In this document: one piece after another, positions 9,214-19,072 of the stretch | Layout: every line of letters begins with the position of its first letter | Position numbering within the stretch: position 1 is the stretch's first letter | Assembly (NCBI GenBank): GCA_905221605.1 | Contig: CAJNDS010000120.1 | Location: 1-42,500, forward strand | Length of the DNA stretch: 42,500 nucleotides | Origin: Symbiodinium natans | Lineage: Eukaryota; Sar; Dinophyceae; Suessiales; Symbiodiniaceae | Direction of reading: 5' to 3' | Position numbers and translations under genes: made by a program | The notes under the pieces: generated by a model | The model's database searches: none | The model's input: only the letters and a program-made list of their open reading frames with translations | What the model was told of the DNA's origin: nothing

Positions 9214-12200
9214 TCAAGCTGTCGGCTTGCTAAGACTACGATGGGGGTTACGCAACAAATCACGAGCCTGCACTGCAAGCAAAGCGCATGGCATGCGGAT
9301 ACCCTCATTAGCGACTCCATGCCCGAGAAGCTTGCATCACACTGAACCGCTGCCAACTTCGGTGTTTTCGAGGTTCAGTGACACCTCTCGGAGATATCGG
9401 CACTTCTGCAAGCCTTCGGCCAAACAGGAGGCGCCACGGCCACCTGGGAAGTTGCCAATGCCCTCATGAGCCACTCCGTGCCCGAGAACTTGCATCACAC
9501 TGAACCCACTCTATACTGCTTCCCACCAATACGGACCCAAATGACGCTTCCCTGCGAACATCGCCCTCAGCCCGCGGCCAACATTGGTGGCTAGGAGGGA
9601 CAGTGACAACGCTCGGAGATTCTTGCACTGCTGCAAGCCTTCGGCCAGACGGGAGGCACCATCGTCACCTGGGACGTTGCAGATACCCTCATGAGCCACT
9701 CCGTGCCCGAGAACTTGCATCACACTGAACCCGCTCTACTTCTTCCCACCATTACGGACCCAAATGCCGCTGCCCTGCGAACATCGCCCTCAGCCCGCGG
9801 CCAACTTTGGTGATCGAGAGGCACAGTGACAGCGCTCGTAGATTCTTGCACTGCTGCAAGCCTTCGGCCAGACGGGAGGCACCATCGTCACCTGGGAAGT
9901 TGCCAATACTCTCATGAGCCACTCCGTGCCCGAGAACTTGCATCACACTGAACCCACTCTATACTGCTTCCCACCAATACGGACCCAAATGCCGCTTCCC
10001 AACATCGCCCTCAGCCCGAGGCCAACTTGGGTGTGGCGGAGGTCCAGCGAAACCTTTCGGAGATTTGCCAAGGCTTTGGCTAGACGAGAGGCGCCATGGT
10101 CACCTGGAAAGTTGCCAATACCCTCATGAGCCACTCCGTGCCCGAGAACTTGCATCACACTGAACCCACTCTATACTGCTTCCCACCCTTACGGACCCAA
10201 GCGCCGCTTCCCTGCGAACATCGCCCTCAGCCCACTGCCAATTTCGGTGTCTTCGAGGTTCAGTGACACCTCTCGGAGATATCGGCACTTCTGCAAGCCT
10301 TCGGCCAAACAGGAGGCGCCACGGTCACCTGGGAAGTTGCCAATAATACCCTCATGAGCCACTCCGTGCCCGAGAAGCTTGCATCACACTGAACCCGCTC
10401 TATACTGCTTCCCACCAATACGGACCCAAATGACGCTTCCCTGCGAACATCGCCCTCAGCCCACTGCCAATTTGGGTGTAGTCGAGGTTCAGTGACACCT
10501 CCCGGAGATTGGGGCACTGCTGCAAGCCTTCGGCCAAACAGTAGGCGCCACGGTCACCTGGGAAGTTGAGCCACTCCGTGCCCGAGAAGCTTGCATCACA
10601 CTGAACCCACTCTATACTGCTTCCCACCAATACGGACCCAAATGACGCTTCCCTGCGAACATCGCCCTCAGCCCGCGGCCAACTTTGTGGTGGAGCACGA
10701 GGCACAGTGACAGCGCTTGGAGATTCGGGCACTGCTGCAAACCTTCGGCAAGACGGGAGACACCATCATCACCTGGGAAGTTGCCAATACTCTCATGAGC
10801 CACTCCGTGCCCGAGAACTTGCATGACCCAAATGCCGCTTCCCTGCAAACATAGCCCTCAGCCCGAGGCCAACTTGGGTGTAGCTGAGGTCCAGTGAAAC
10901 CTCTCGGAGATTTGCCAAGGCTTTGGCTAGACGAGAGGCGCCATGGTCACCTGGAAAGTTGCCAATACCGTCATGAGCCACTCCGTGCCCGAGAAGCTTG
11001 CATCACACTGAACCCGCTCTACTTCTTCCCACCCTTACGGACCCAAATGACCCCTGCCAACATCGCCCTCGGCCCGCGACCAACTTCAGTGCTCCTGAGG
11101 TTCAGCGACACCTCCCGGAGATTCGGGCACTGCTGCAAACCTTCGGCAAGACGGGAGACACCATCATCACCTGGCACGTTGCAGATACCCTCATGGGCCA
11201 CTCCGTGCCCGAGAACTTGCATGACCCCCTGCGAACATCGCCCTCAGCCCACTGCCAATTTGGGTGTACTCGAGGTTCAGTGACACCTCCCGGAGATTGG
11301 GGCACTGCTGCAAGCCTTCCACCAAACAGGAGGCACCATCGTCACCTGGGAAGTTGCCAATAATACCCTCATGAGCCACTCCGTGCCCGAGAACTTGCAT
11401 CACACTGAACCCGCTCTATACTGCTTCCCACCAATACGGACCCAAATGACGCTTCCCTGCGAACATCGCCCTCAGCCCACTGCCAATTTGGGTGTACTCG
11501 AGGTTCAGTGACACCTCCCGGAGATTGGGGCACTGCTGCAAGCCTTCCACCAAACAGGAGGCACCATCGTCACCTGGGAAGTTGCCAATACCCTCATGAG
11601 CCACTCCGTGCCCGAGAACTTGCATGACCCAAATGCCGCTTCCCTGCGAACATAGCCCTCAGCCCGCGGCCCACTTGGGTGCTGCTGAGGTCCAGTGAAA
11701 CCTCTCGGAGATTTGCCAAGGCTTTGGCTAGACGAGAGGCGCCATGGTCACCTGGAAAGTTGCCAGTACCCTCATGAGCCACTCCGTGCCCGAGAACTTG
11801 CATCACACTGAACCCGCTCTACTTCTTCCCACCATTACGGACCCAAATGCCGCTTCCCTGCGAACATCGCCCTCAGCCCGCTGCCAATTTCGGTGTTTTC
11901 GAGGTTCAGTGACACCTGTCGGAGATATCGGCACTTCTGCAAGCCTTCGGCCAAACAGGAGGCGCCACGGTCACCTGGGAAGTTGCCAATACTCTCATGA
12001 GCCACTCCGTGCCCGAGAACTTGCATCACACTGAACCCACTCTATACTGCTTCCCACCCTTACGGACCCAAGCGCCGCTTCCCTGCGAACATCGCCCTCA
12101 GCCCACTGCCAATTTCGGTGTCCTCGAGGTTCAGTGACACCTCCCGGAGATTGGGGCACTGCTGCAAGCCTTCGGCCAGACGGGAGGCACCATCATCTCC

Positions 12201-12711
12201 GACGCGGATTCCTCGTTAGCCACTCCGTGCACGAGAAGCTTGCATCACACTGAACCCACTGTACCCCTTCCCACCCTTACTGAAGTACAGACCAAACTTC
12301 ACGTCAAACATCGCCTCAGCCCGCGGCCAATGATCCAACTGTGGCAGAAGTCCAGTGACAACTTCCGGAGATTTGGGCACAGCTGCAAGCCTTCGGCCAG
12401 CGCGAAGAGTTCACCTTGAAATTTGCATACTTTCTTGGGAAGATAACTGTCCAGTTCCCGAAAAGCTTCCTAAGAACCTCGGCGCTGCCTGGAAGGTTCC
12501 AGGACGCCAACTGTTACCGTAAGCCTCGCCATCAAGTATCATGCCTAAGCCCGGCACTTGAGCCAAGGCGTGCCAGGTCCAGACACAGTGGATGTTCCTG
12601 TGCGCCGCGTGCCAAGCATCCAATCAGCTTGGCCAACTGCACCTTCCAATCACCTTGGGGCGACTGCATGGCGTCTGAAATGTCCATGCTACTTCCACTT
12701 CCGGCCTGCAT
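9214..12711 (-). CDS. Leucine-rich-repeat protein encoded by a tandem exon array (about 508 aa, inferred splicing)
   Basis: Inferred gene of 16 repeat exons plus a short last exon. Each repeat exon encodes one ribonuclease-inhibitor-type LRR: a helix part GASxLAEGLQQCPN, a strand part LREVSLNL, then TxIG. Splicing each exon to the next restores IG-DDGA, the canonical joint of this LRR class. Exon lengths, 5' to 3', are 90, 87, 87, 90, 81, 90, 90, 90, 81, 93, 90, 90, 81, 90, 90 and 90 nt, all phase 1. The first extends upstream in frame to ATG at 12711 (others at 12687 and 12669). A last exon 9272-9214, after GCTTGCAG, would add about 19 residues to a TGA and makes the total an exact 509 codons; it is less certain. 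Donors begin GC in 15 of 16 exons and GT in one; acceptors end CAG or AAG (one GAG). LRR arrays of this type bind protein partners; the ligand is unknown. No signal peptide or membrane span is evident. It could be a pseudogene array, but the unbroken frames argue against that. Confidence 0.65.
9300..12260 (-). repeat. Tandem DNA array of LRR exon plus intron units
   Basis: Anchors GAGCCACTCCGTGCCCGAGA recur at 9468, 9693, 9916, 10128, 10356, 10568, 10797, 10975, 11195 (one mismatch), 11373, 11598, 11776 and 11999, with diverged ends near 9313 and 12218. Spacing is 212-229 bp, or 178 bp where about 44 bp of intron is missing. Modelled exons on the minus strand: 12653-12564, 12414-12328, 12196-12110, 11974-11885, 11751-11671, 11573-11484, 11345-11256, 11170-11081, 10950-10870, 10772-10680, 10557-10468, 10328-10239, 10103-10023, 9891-9802, 9668-9579 and 9443-9354. 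Introns are 85-149 bp and as alike as the exons. Confidence 0.95.
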
Positions 12712-13957
12712 GCAATTTTTTGAAACGCTACGACGCACATGTTTGACTCCTCTTGCCTCATGTCTTTGTTAGGACCTTTAGACATCTAAGGCTTTCGATC
12801 TGCAGCGGAGTAAATGCAAATTGAAGTGCTGGCATGGGGGGTGAGGGTGGTGGGGGTGTATCTTCAACAGCCCTGGAACACCAGCCACCCCAAACTTTCT
12901 TGGCACAAAAGACGACAAAGCGCAGCTGCTGAGCAAAAACAATCCGAACAAGTTCGAAGGATCCGAAGAACTCTCTTGCGCACGAGTTTTGTGGTAGCGT
13001 AGGGCAGCACCTTGAAACTTGAAGCAAAAGAGTCGCTTCTTCAGCAGATGTTTCCTGGTGATAAACGGTGTGCGGACAGAGGCGTGCTGTTGCCTGCAGA
13101 TGCAAAGAGGTGCCTCTTCACCAAACCCCCTGAAGCCAGCACCTCCGCTCCCCTTATCCCGTCCCGCCTTTCGCTTTGGAAGCTGCTCTTGTCACGGATA
13201 TGCGCCCGGGTTCAGATGCGTAGGAGTGTGCTGCTTGCTTCTGCGCGCAGATTGCTGCCTTCGACCAGCAACCACGACCGCACACGCACGCAGCAACCAC
13301 TCAGCCAGAGCCTATTCTCAGCACCCCATCTGGTCTTCTTGTGTGCTGGCACAAGCGCTCTGAGTTCTAAATGAAAGGCTGAAGTAAGGCATGGTCTGGA
13401 AATCACAAGAAACTGCTGAGAAGAACCTAAGGCTGCAGGCAATGACAACGACCTCAATGGGTTCGGGGTATTGAAGAACAGTAAAGAAACAAACAGCAAC
13501 GTCTGGTGATTTGGAGTGGCATCTGATGACTTCGCAGAACATGGCCCCTCGGTCATAGGGGCGCTGAAACTGCTCCAAGACCTCCCATGTCAAGTACGCA
13601 GATTGGGTTTGGGCTGGTGGCCTCGAACTTGTGCAAAATGTAAAGTTTGAGGGGCTTATGAAAAGTTTGAGGGGCTACGTCTGCAAAGGCTTTGTCAAGT
13701 TCAAGGTTGACTTTGCGAAGTCTTGCGTTCGCGGCTCATGGCTGCTACACGCGCTAGCCTCAACTGCAGACCCTCACAGCTTTCCGACAACGTGTTTGAA
13801 CGCATGAGTTTGCTGGCAAATACTACTTCTTTGACGTCTCGCAGTTCTTCTCTGATAATTTGACACTTAGGCGGGGTCCAATTGGACGAGGATGCTTGTA
13901 AGACCGAATTCTCAAGATACACCCCAACTGGAGAAGGGATTGAAAAGTTGTCGTCTT
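12712..13957. other. No recognisable gene
   Basis: Probably the 5' region of the LRR gene. Open frames are short and none shows a domain or repeat. Confidence 0.5.
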
Positions 13958-14026
13958 GAATTGCACTGGCTTGGCCTGGCCTGGCTTTTGGTTAGGCTTG
14001 GTTGGCTTGGCTTGGCTCGGCTCAGG
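13958..14026 (+). repeat. GGCTTGGCCTGG low-complexity tract
   Basis: Irregular repeats of TTGGC, TTGGCC and GGCTT. It lies at the 3' end of a probable minus-strand exon and is likely intronic or 3' flanking. Confidence 0.7.
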
Positions 14027-14432
14027 AAGTAAGAGATAAAGTGAACACATTGCATGCTTGGCTTGGCAAAGACGCCTCCAACACCTTCAGCAGCCGCTCG
14101 GGGACCTGAAGCTGCCCAAGCATGCTCCGCATGGCCGCGTCTGGCACCGGAACTTGCAAAAGCGCCTGGAGCTCCGAAAGTGGGAACGGGGCGTATACAG
14201 TATGATTGAAAGGACATGAAAGGACACTGCAGGGCCGTTTAGGGCTAAGAAACGTCTGTGGCGGAGGCGCCTCGGCTGACGAAAAGGGCCGGAAGCCTTG
14301 CACGAAAGCAACCTGGCTTTGGTCGTTTCTGAGCCAGCGAGCGACGAACTCCTTGTCCTTTTCATTGCCCACACTTGCCAGGCGGCAAAGCAGGAAGGCG
14401 CGGCTCACCCGATCATCCACTGCGTACGGCAA
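14022..14432 (-). CDS. Unrecognised coding segment, probable exon(s)
   Basis: A 136-aa open frame. It begins just after a good acceptor (TACGCAG at about 14431) and reads VDDRVSRAF, then GNEKDKEFVARWL: a charged, helix-like composition unlike random frames. The later part, with LSELQALLQ and ERLLKVLEA, is also helical. The middle may contain an unspliced intron (TTTCTTAGCCC, then a CT-rich stretch ending TTGCAAG). It could be the 3' part of the gene at 14439-15770 on the same strand. No family recognised; the exact ends are guesses. Confidence 0.35.
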   Translation of the reverse strand: MPYAVDDRVSRAFLLCRLASVGNEKDKEFVARWLRNDQSQVAFVQGFRPFSSAEAPPPQTFLSPKRPCSVLSCPFNHTVYAPFPLSELQALLQVPVPDAAMRSMLGQLQVPERLLKVLEASLPSQACNVFTLSLTS

Positions 14433-14438
14433 GGGCTC

Positions 14439-15770
14439 CTAGCATGGGCACGGAGGCTGCGGACAGGACAAGGGCACTGGACGTGGCATCGCTCGGAAGC
14501 CGACCCCGGCACTGCATGGCACCGCCTTTCCAGGAACCTCCCCCAGTCCCAGCCTTGGGATGCATGTAGAGACACTGACCAATGCTGGGACATTTGCCCA
14601 CAAGCGCCTGGTCAAGCGCGTGAGAGCTCTCATGTCTGTGGCAATTGATGGACTGTGTTTTTCATGTCCCCGTCCGGCCTTCTTACAATGAACGGGGGCA
14701 TCACCAATCGCCCGTCTGAAGTGGTCATACACGCGCTTCGATAGACCCAAGGACCCATCCATCTGGCATCTGCCGCATCGGAGCGCCAACTCCTCGTTTT
14801 CCGTGTGGTCCTCCGACCCATCGCCAATGGCGGTTCTGGCAACCTCGCACTTCCAGCACCAGCAGCGAAACGGCCATTGGCCCTGCAGTTCCGCAGCATC
14901 CGCCTCTTCCAGGAAGTACATGTTCTTTGGCTTGTCTGGCTTTCCCTGAAGGAGCTGCGAGCCCTTTGCGCCACAAATTTGGCACTCCTCTTCTGCAGGC
15001 AGCTCATGCAATGGCTTCCAGCACACAGTTCTGCCTTTGCACGGCTTCCTTGGCTTCTTGGCCTGCCGCTTGTGGCGGAATGGACCTTCATCACTCCCAA
15101 CAGGGCTTTCCTCAGCCTCTTTATGCCAGGGAACTCGGACCAGCTCAAGACAGGATGGCGCACGCTGGCGCGATGATCGGCTGCCACTCTCTGCATCGGC
15201 TGACGGATGCACAGGCGAGCTTGAATCACTGCTCCGTGCCGGGTCTGCGTGGTTCAGGCACTCCAGCAGAAGACCTTTGCATCCTTGCTCATCGCCTTGC
15301 CTCGTCTCGACAGCGTGTTCCTCCAATCCTTCGCGGCCTTCATCAAGTTCTTCTGGCTGATCCAGCCGCTTTCCGGCCTCTTTATGCCGGGGAGCTGGGA
15401 CCAGCTCGAGGCGGGGTGGCGCCTGCTGGCGCGATGATCGGCTGCCACTCTCTGGATCGGCTGGCGGACGCGCAGGCGAGCTTGAATCACTGCTCCGTGC
15501 TGGGTCTGCGTGGTTCGGGCACTTCAGCGGAAGACCATTGCATCCTTGCTCATCCCCTTGCCTCGTCTCGACAGCATGTTCCTCCAATCCTTTGCGGCCT
15601 TCATCAAGTTCTTCTGGCTGATCGGGCAGCTTTCCGGCCTCTTTATGCCGGGGAGCTGGGACCAGCTCGAGGCGGGGTGGCGCCTCCTGGCGCGATGATC
15701 GGCTGCCACTCTCTGGATCGGCTGGCGGATGCGCATGTGAACTGCCCTGCTCATCTTGTTCCGCCACCTG
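14439..15770 (-). CDS. Protein segment with 87-aa tandem repeats and a Cys-rich domain
   Basis: A long open frame of up to 450 codons without an ATG at its 5' end, so probably an exon beginning after an acceptor near 15770 (TGCCAG). Numbering from the frame start, residues 21-107 and 108-194 are near-identical 87-aa repeats rich in S, E, P and R (HADPARSSDSSSP, PRLELVPAPRHKEAG), with a third partial copy at 195-230. A basic stretch RHKRQAKKPRKPCKG (239-253) follows and could be a nuclear localisation signal. Then comes a Cys-rich domain: C270xxC273, C310xC312xxC315, C339xxC342, spacing suggestive of zinc binding. The last 60 codons look like intron read-through. Function unknown. Confidence 0.5.
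   Translation of the reverse strand, partial: QVAEQDEQGSSHAHPPADPESGSRSSRQEAPPRLELVPAPRHKEAGKLPDQPEELDEGRKGLEEHAVETRQGDEQGCNGLPLKCPNHADPARSSDSSSPARPPADPESGSRSSRQQAPPRLELVPAPRHKEAGKRLDQPEELDEGREGLEEHAVETRQGDEQGCKGLLLECLNHADPARSSDSSSPVHPSADAESGSRSSRQRAPSCLELVRVPWHKEAEESPVGSDEGPFRHKRQAKKPRKPCKGRTVCWKPLHELPAEEECQICGAKGSQLLQGKPDKPKNMYFLEEADAAELQGQWPFRCWCWKCEVARTAIGDGSEDHTENEELALRCGRCQMDGSLGLSKRVYDHFRRAIGDAPVHCKKAGRGHEKHSPSIATDMRALTRLTRRLWANVPALVSVSTCIPRLGLGEVPGKAVPCSAGVGFRAMPRPVPLSCPQPPCPC
15108..15740 (-). repeat. 261-bp in-frame tandem repeat
   Basis: GCGATGATCGGCTGCC anchors at about 15170, 15431 and 15692, exactly 261 bp apart (87 codons), so duplication kept the reading frame. The first unit on the plus strand is the most diverged. 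Confidence 0.95.
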
Positions 15771-15775
15771 GCACG

Positions 15776-16225
15776 TTATGATTTTTTGCACTGTTTCTCA
15801 CTCGAAGCCCTGCGCTTCCCTCCCTCCCTCCCTCCCTCCCTCTGTCCGCTCGCAGCGTTCAGAGCCTTCTCTGCAGCGTTCAGCCCCTTCTCTCTCATAA
15901 CTGAAGCAGAGCTGGTCAAACGTGTCTGCGCAACGTCACGAGGCTGGACGCCGCGAGAAGCACAAGTTTGTCCGGCATCTCTGCAGATATTAGCACGGTA
16001 GAGCTGCAGGGCTGCCAACACCGTGAGGGTCACAACTGCCATTATTAATGTCAGCATCAGCGTGGCAAGCAATGCAGAAAGCTGACATCGCAGCATTGCA
16101 CGTAAGAGCTCAAGTTGCTGTTCTGCAAGAATTACCGCAAGTTGTGTGAGGACCAGCGATCCCAGCTGGACGGCAAGGGCTCCTAGCAAAGCCAGGCCCA
16201 GGAAACCAAGCCATTGGCAGCTCAT
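15776..16225 (-). CDS. Small protein with two predicted membrane segments
   Basis: From ATG at 16225 the frame encodes 149 aa to TAA at 15776; the open frame extends upstream to 16393 without an ATG. Two hydrophobic segments are visible, GFLGLALLGALAV and then LSALLATLMLTLIMAVVTLT, with a Leu-rich amphipathic stretch between. The C-terminal third is polar and low complexity because it reads through a (TCCC)6 tract at 15815-15841. It resembles in style the N-terminal region of the local membrane family, but no alignment is convincing. It may be an exon of a larger gene. Confidence 0.4.
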   Translation of the reverse strand: MSCQWLGFLGLALLGALAVQLGSLVLTQLAVILAEQQLELLRAMLRCQLSALLATLMLTLIMAVVTLTVLAALQLYRANICRDAGQTCASRGVQPRDVAQTRLTSSASVMREKGLNAAEKALNAASGQREGGREGGKRRASSEKQCKKS

Positions 16226-16393
16226 GAATTTGACGCGGCCTTCCGCACACCACCTACCCTCCCTACCAGAAAAATCTTGAGCCGCTGCTAGCACTTGGCG
16301 GCCCTCCCTGTTGCTAGCCAACAAAAACCATCTGGCAGCTGGACGCAGCTCAAGCAAGATGAGGCAAGTGTAAGAGACCCAGGCTCGGCTCAC

Positions 16394-17177
16394 AGCCAGG
16401 ACACTACATTGCTAAAGCCTGACCTCCGGAATACTCGGTAAGGTTTCAGGGGTCTGCGGCTGCTTGCCAGGCTTTGATTTTGCCCGAAGCCACAACGGAG
16501 CGGGAAATCGAGCAGCCCAGGTTCGTGTGAAAGCATGTAACTTCAACCTTTGACCAAAGACATCTCGGTCCCCGAGTTGTAGTGGGCGGCGAGGCGTACA
16601 ATCATCAGAAGCAAGCTCAGGAGATTCCTTGGAATTCTTTGGAAGCTCAAGCCCCAACAGCTCCATATGGCCTCATTCCGCGAGCAAAAGCTCTGCATAC
16701 GAGCTGTGCCAAAAGAACCTTGGTAGTAGGCCAGTCGGGTCGATGTCGACCACCGTGTCTACTAATTAGTGATCGGTTTCCGTGCTTGATAAACGTCCAT
16801 TCGTCCCTACATCTAATTTCCCCTCAAGACGCGGTCTTCACATGGTTGAGGCCCCTTGCTGAGGCCATCGCCTATTTCTTCGTCGCGGTCCCTGTGGAAC
16901 CTTATTCTTAAACTCATACTTTTCAGATCTTTTCAGTTCAAACGTGCTCCAGCAAACGCCCATGCCCTACCTGTTGCCTTCACTTCCTCTTCTGGGCATC
17001 CCCTGCACCTGCAACACTCAACTGCTTTCCCAATGAGGACCCTCTTTGTAACTTTTTTGACCAGCAGCAACACCGCGCACATTGAGCGCAAACCTGGAGG
17101 AACACCTTGTGGCCGTAGCCACAAGCTACGGATGTCCCAGACGTGCTGGCTTGTTGCTGTCACCTGCAGCACACGAC
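16394..17177. other. No recognisable gene
   Basis: Short frames only; no repeats or motifs stand out. Confidence 0.5.
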
Positions 17178-18044
17178 TGCAGCGCCAAGGTATCTATCTG
17201 AACGTTGAGGATACACAATCAGAGCGGACCAACCCAAGGATTCGGTTGGAGACTCTCTAGCAAACACGGCAGCGAAATCCGTTCCGACTACACAGCATAA
17301 TTATAGGTGCACACGAGCACGCGATGCGGAGGATGCCGAGCTCGGAGTCCGGCCCCTATTGCAGCTCGCCGGGCTGCTCTGCGTGTCGTCCCAGTCCTGC
17401 CAGCAGGAAAGCACGTTAGTTGCTAGCAGCCACTTGGCGGAGGCATGCCTGCAAGGCTGCAAGCCCTGCAGGGAGATGCCATCTTCACGTGACCTTGTGG
17501 CGCTTTGCGCCAGGCTGTTGCGAGTCCAAGAGAGATGCCAGAGATGGGCGCCAGTGCCGCTGTACAAGGCGTTTACATGGCACGCGACCCAGGTCTGGAA
17601 AGGGGCATGTACAGGCTTTATCGTTTCGGTCACGGCTGCACGCTGTTTATCGTGCAGGACCCTCCCGCAGAATCCTTTACAGGAGAGTACAGGAGGCTCA
17701 GGGGGCCCACGTTGGGCCACAAGGGCGCAAGAGCTCTTCACATCACGCGCGTTATTTATGGCGCATGTCTGTATTGAGAGCTTCAAGGCCAGATCCAAAG
17801 CTGCCTCCAGAGCGAACCTCGGCTCCCCGCAACATGTGCACACAGCTTCTACAGAACCCTGAGTGCCAACGCATGTCAATGCCAGGAATGCTGACATCCC
17901 TTCTCGACCGAATCCTCCAAGGAGCAAAAATGAGCAGATTTCACGGAGCCGTTCCTCGAGGAAACCTGCGGAACTGGCAGGTGCCCTTCCTAGACGGCCA
18001 GGTCGTTGAAGTAGCTGAACGCGAACATGCCGAGGGCGTAGGCC
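17178..18044 (-). repeat. Flank repeat plus 3' end of the family unit, diverged copy
   Basis: Starts with the sequence shared with 23166-23310 (CTGCAGCGCCAAGGT, GAGGATACACAATCAGA, GGATTCGGTTGGA), then carries the flank repeat and the last codons of a family gene. Nucleotide similarity to copies 2 and 3 stops sharply at about 18044, inside the coding region. Confidence 0.85.
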
Positions 18045-18586
18045 GGGACCCCGCTGTGCTGCTGTACAGCGGCAGCCACAACACTGTTTACAGTGCAAGC
18101 TTGGGCATTTGCCCCGTGTCGGCTAAGGAGATCCCGACATCTCTTCTGCAATGAATAGCCGTTGTTGAGGTAAATGAGCGGGAACATGCCCAGTCCAAAC
18201 CGCTGACGAAGGCATTGGGCTAAGTCAGGCTCCGGACAAGTATCCTCAGAAAGCCGGCCATCATCCTGCACTTGCAGCCTGAGGGCCCGAATGTAAAGAC
18301 TGATGTCCCCCGCCAGCCCTGCCATTCCTTGTGCTTGAATCAAGCATACCAAATCCTTGCATGGACTCTCGCTGGGGCAAGGCGAACTCAAAACCAGGCA
18401 GCGAAAGAGGAAGAACACCGGACTGCTGCTCCGCAGGGCTTGGTCGCGCCATTTCGGCAACTGCTCTGCAAAGCTGAAGGCAATGTCCACAAGCCATTCC
18501 CCAAAGCAGATCAGACGCTGCATGGCCACCAACAAAGCTAGAAGCGGCACGAATACCGAAACCACCGCTGAGATAATAGCCAGCAT
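17990..18586 (-). CDS. Diverged member of the local membrane-protein family
   Basis: From ATG at 18586 the frame gives about 198 aa to TAG at 17990; it is open upstream to 18637 without an ATG. The N-terminus is hydrophobic (IISAVVSVFVPLLALLVAM). KDLVCLIQAQGMAGLAGDI aligns with KDMVWWLEAEGIAGMLAEI of the 328-aa copies. The C-terminus PAYALGMFAFSYFNDLAV is nearly the same as theirs, but a small change creates a stop right after LAV, so the protein lacks their last 16 residues. The region between is shorter and diverged, without the long hydrophobic IIII segment. Either a divergent functional paralogue or a chimera with a recombined 3' end. Confidence 0.55.
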   Translation of the reverse strand: MLAIISAVVSVFVPLLALLVAMQRLICFGEWLVDIAFSFAEQLPKWRDQALRSSSPVFFLFRCLVLSSPCPSESPCKDLVCLIQAQGMAGLAGDISLYIRALRLQVQDDGRLSEDTCPEPDLAQCLRQRFGLGMFPLIYLNNGYSLQKRCRDLLSRHGANAQACTVNSVVAAAVQQHSGVPAYALGMFAFSYFNDLAV

Positions 18587-18670
18587 CTCAAAGCAGGGAA
18601 CCGACGCTAAGATCCGGTCTGCTGGTGTTTGGGCCAAACCCTGATGTTGAGGGGCTTCGATACATAAAGG

Positions 18671-19072
18671 CTAAGTTACCGAGAAATTTGACATGATGTC
18701 GAAGCAAAACACCCGTGCGTCCGTGTCAGTCGGTGCCCGAAGATCGTGCCTTTGCCAAAGCAGGAGGTCCACGGAGGTCCTGCCAGGATGGCACAACATA
18801 AGCGAATCTGTAGACGGCCCCTTGTGAACCTGTCGCCGAAAGCGAGTCTTCTTTTGCAACCTTTTTTGTCTCATGTCAAGTTTTGCGCGAGGCCCCTGTA
18901 CACCGTCTCGAAGACAGAGCATTTCGCAGCCAGCAGCTTGATTTACAGCGCATGACTGCAGAAGAAAACCGTCTCTATCTCTCGCCCGACGCAGCTTAAG
19001 ATCTTTGATCCCTGCCACGGCTGCAGGACAACTGTTTAATTCACAAAACCCCGTCTTCCAGGGCCAATGCAT
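18671..19072 (-). CDS. Hypothetical ORF, weakly supported
   Basis: A 133-aa frame with an ATG start lying between two family members. It is rich in R, K, D and C, with no recognisable domain or repeat, and no second copy to test conservation. It may be chance or part of an upstream exon. Confidence 0.15.
   Translation of the reverse strand: MHWPWKTGFCELNSCPAAVAGIKDLKLRRARDRDGFLLQSCAVNQAAGCEMLCLRDGVQGPRAKLDMRQKRLQKKTRFRRQVHKGPSTDSLMLCHPGRTSVDLLLWQRHDLRAPTDTDARVFCFDIMSNFSVT

Noticed and set aside
9300-12260. Regular 220-bp repeats considered as a CRISPR array
   Set aside because: Units are long, unequal and contain coding exons; no short direct repeats with unique spacers, and the context is eukaryotic.
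12555-12566. TTGGCTCAAG spliced-leader match on the minus strand
   Set aside because: It lies across the donor site of the first modelled LRR exon and is explained by that context; only 10 bases match.
14927-15781. 284-codon plus-strand ORF
   Set aside because: Antisense to the 87-aa repeat protein; both strands stay open only because of the in-frame 261-bp repeats.
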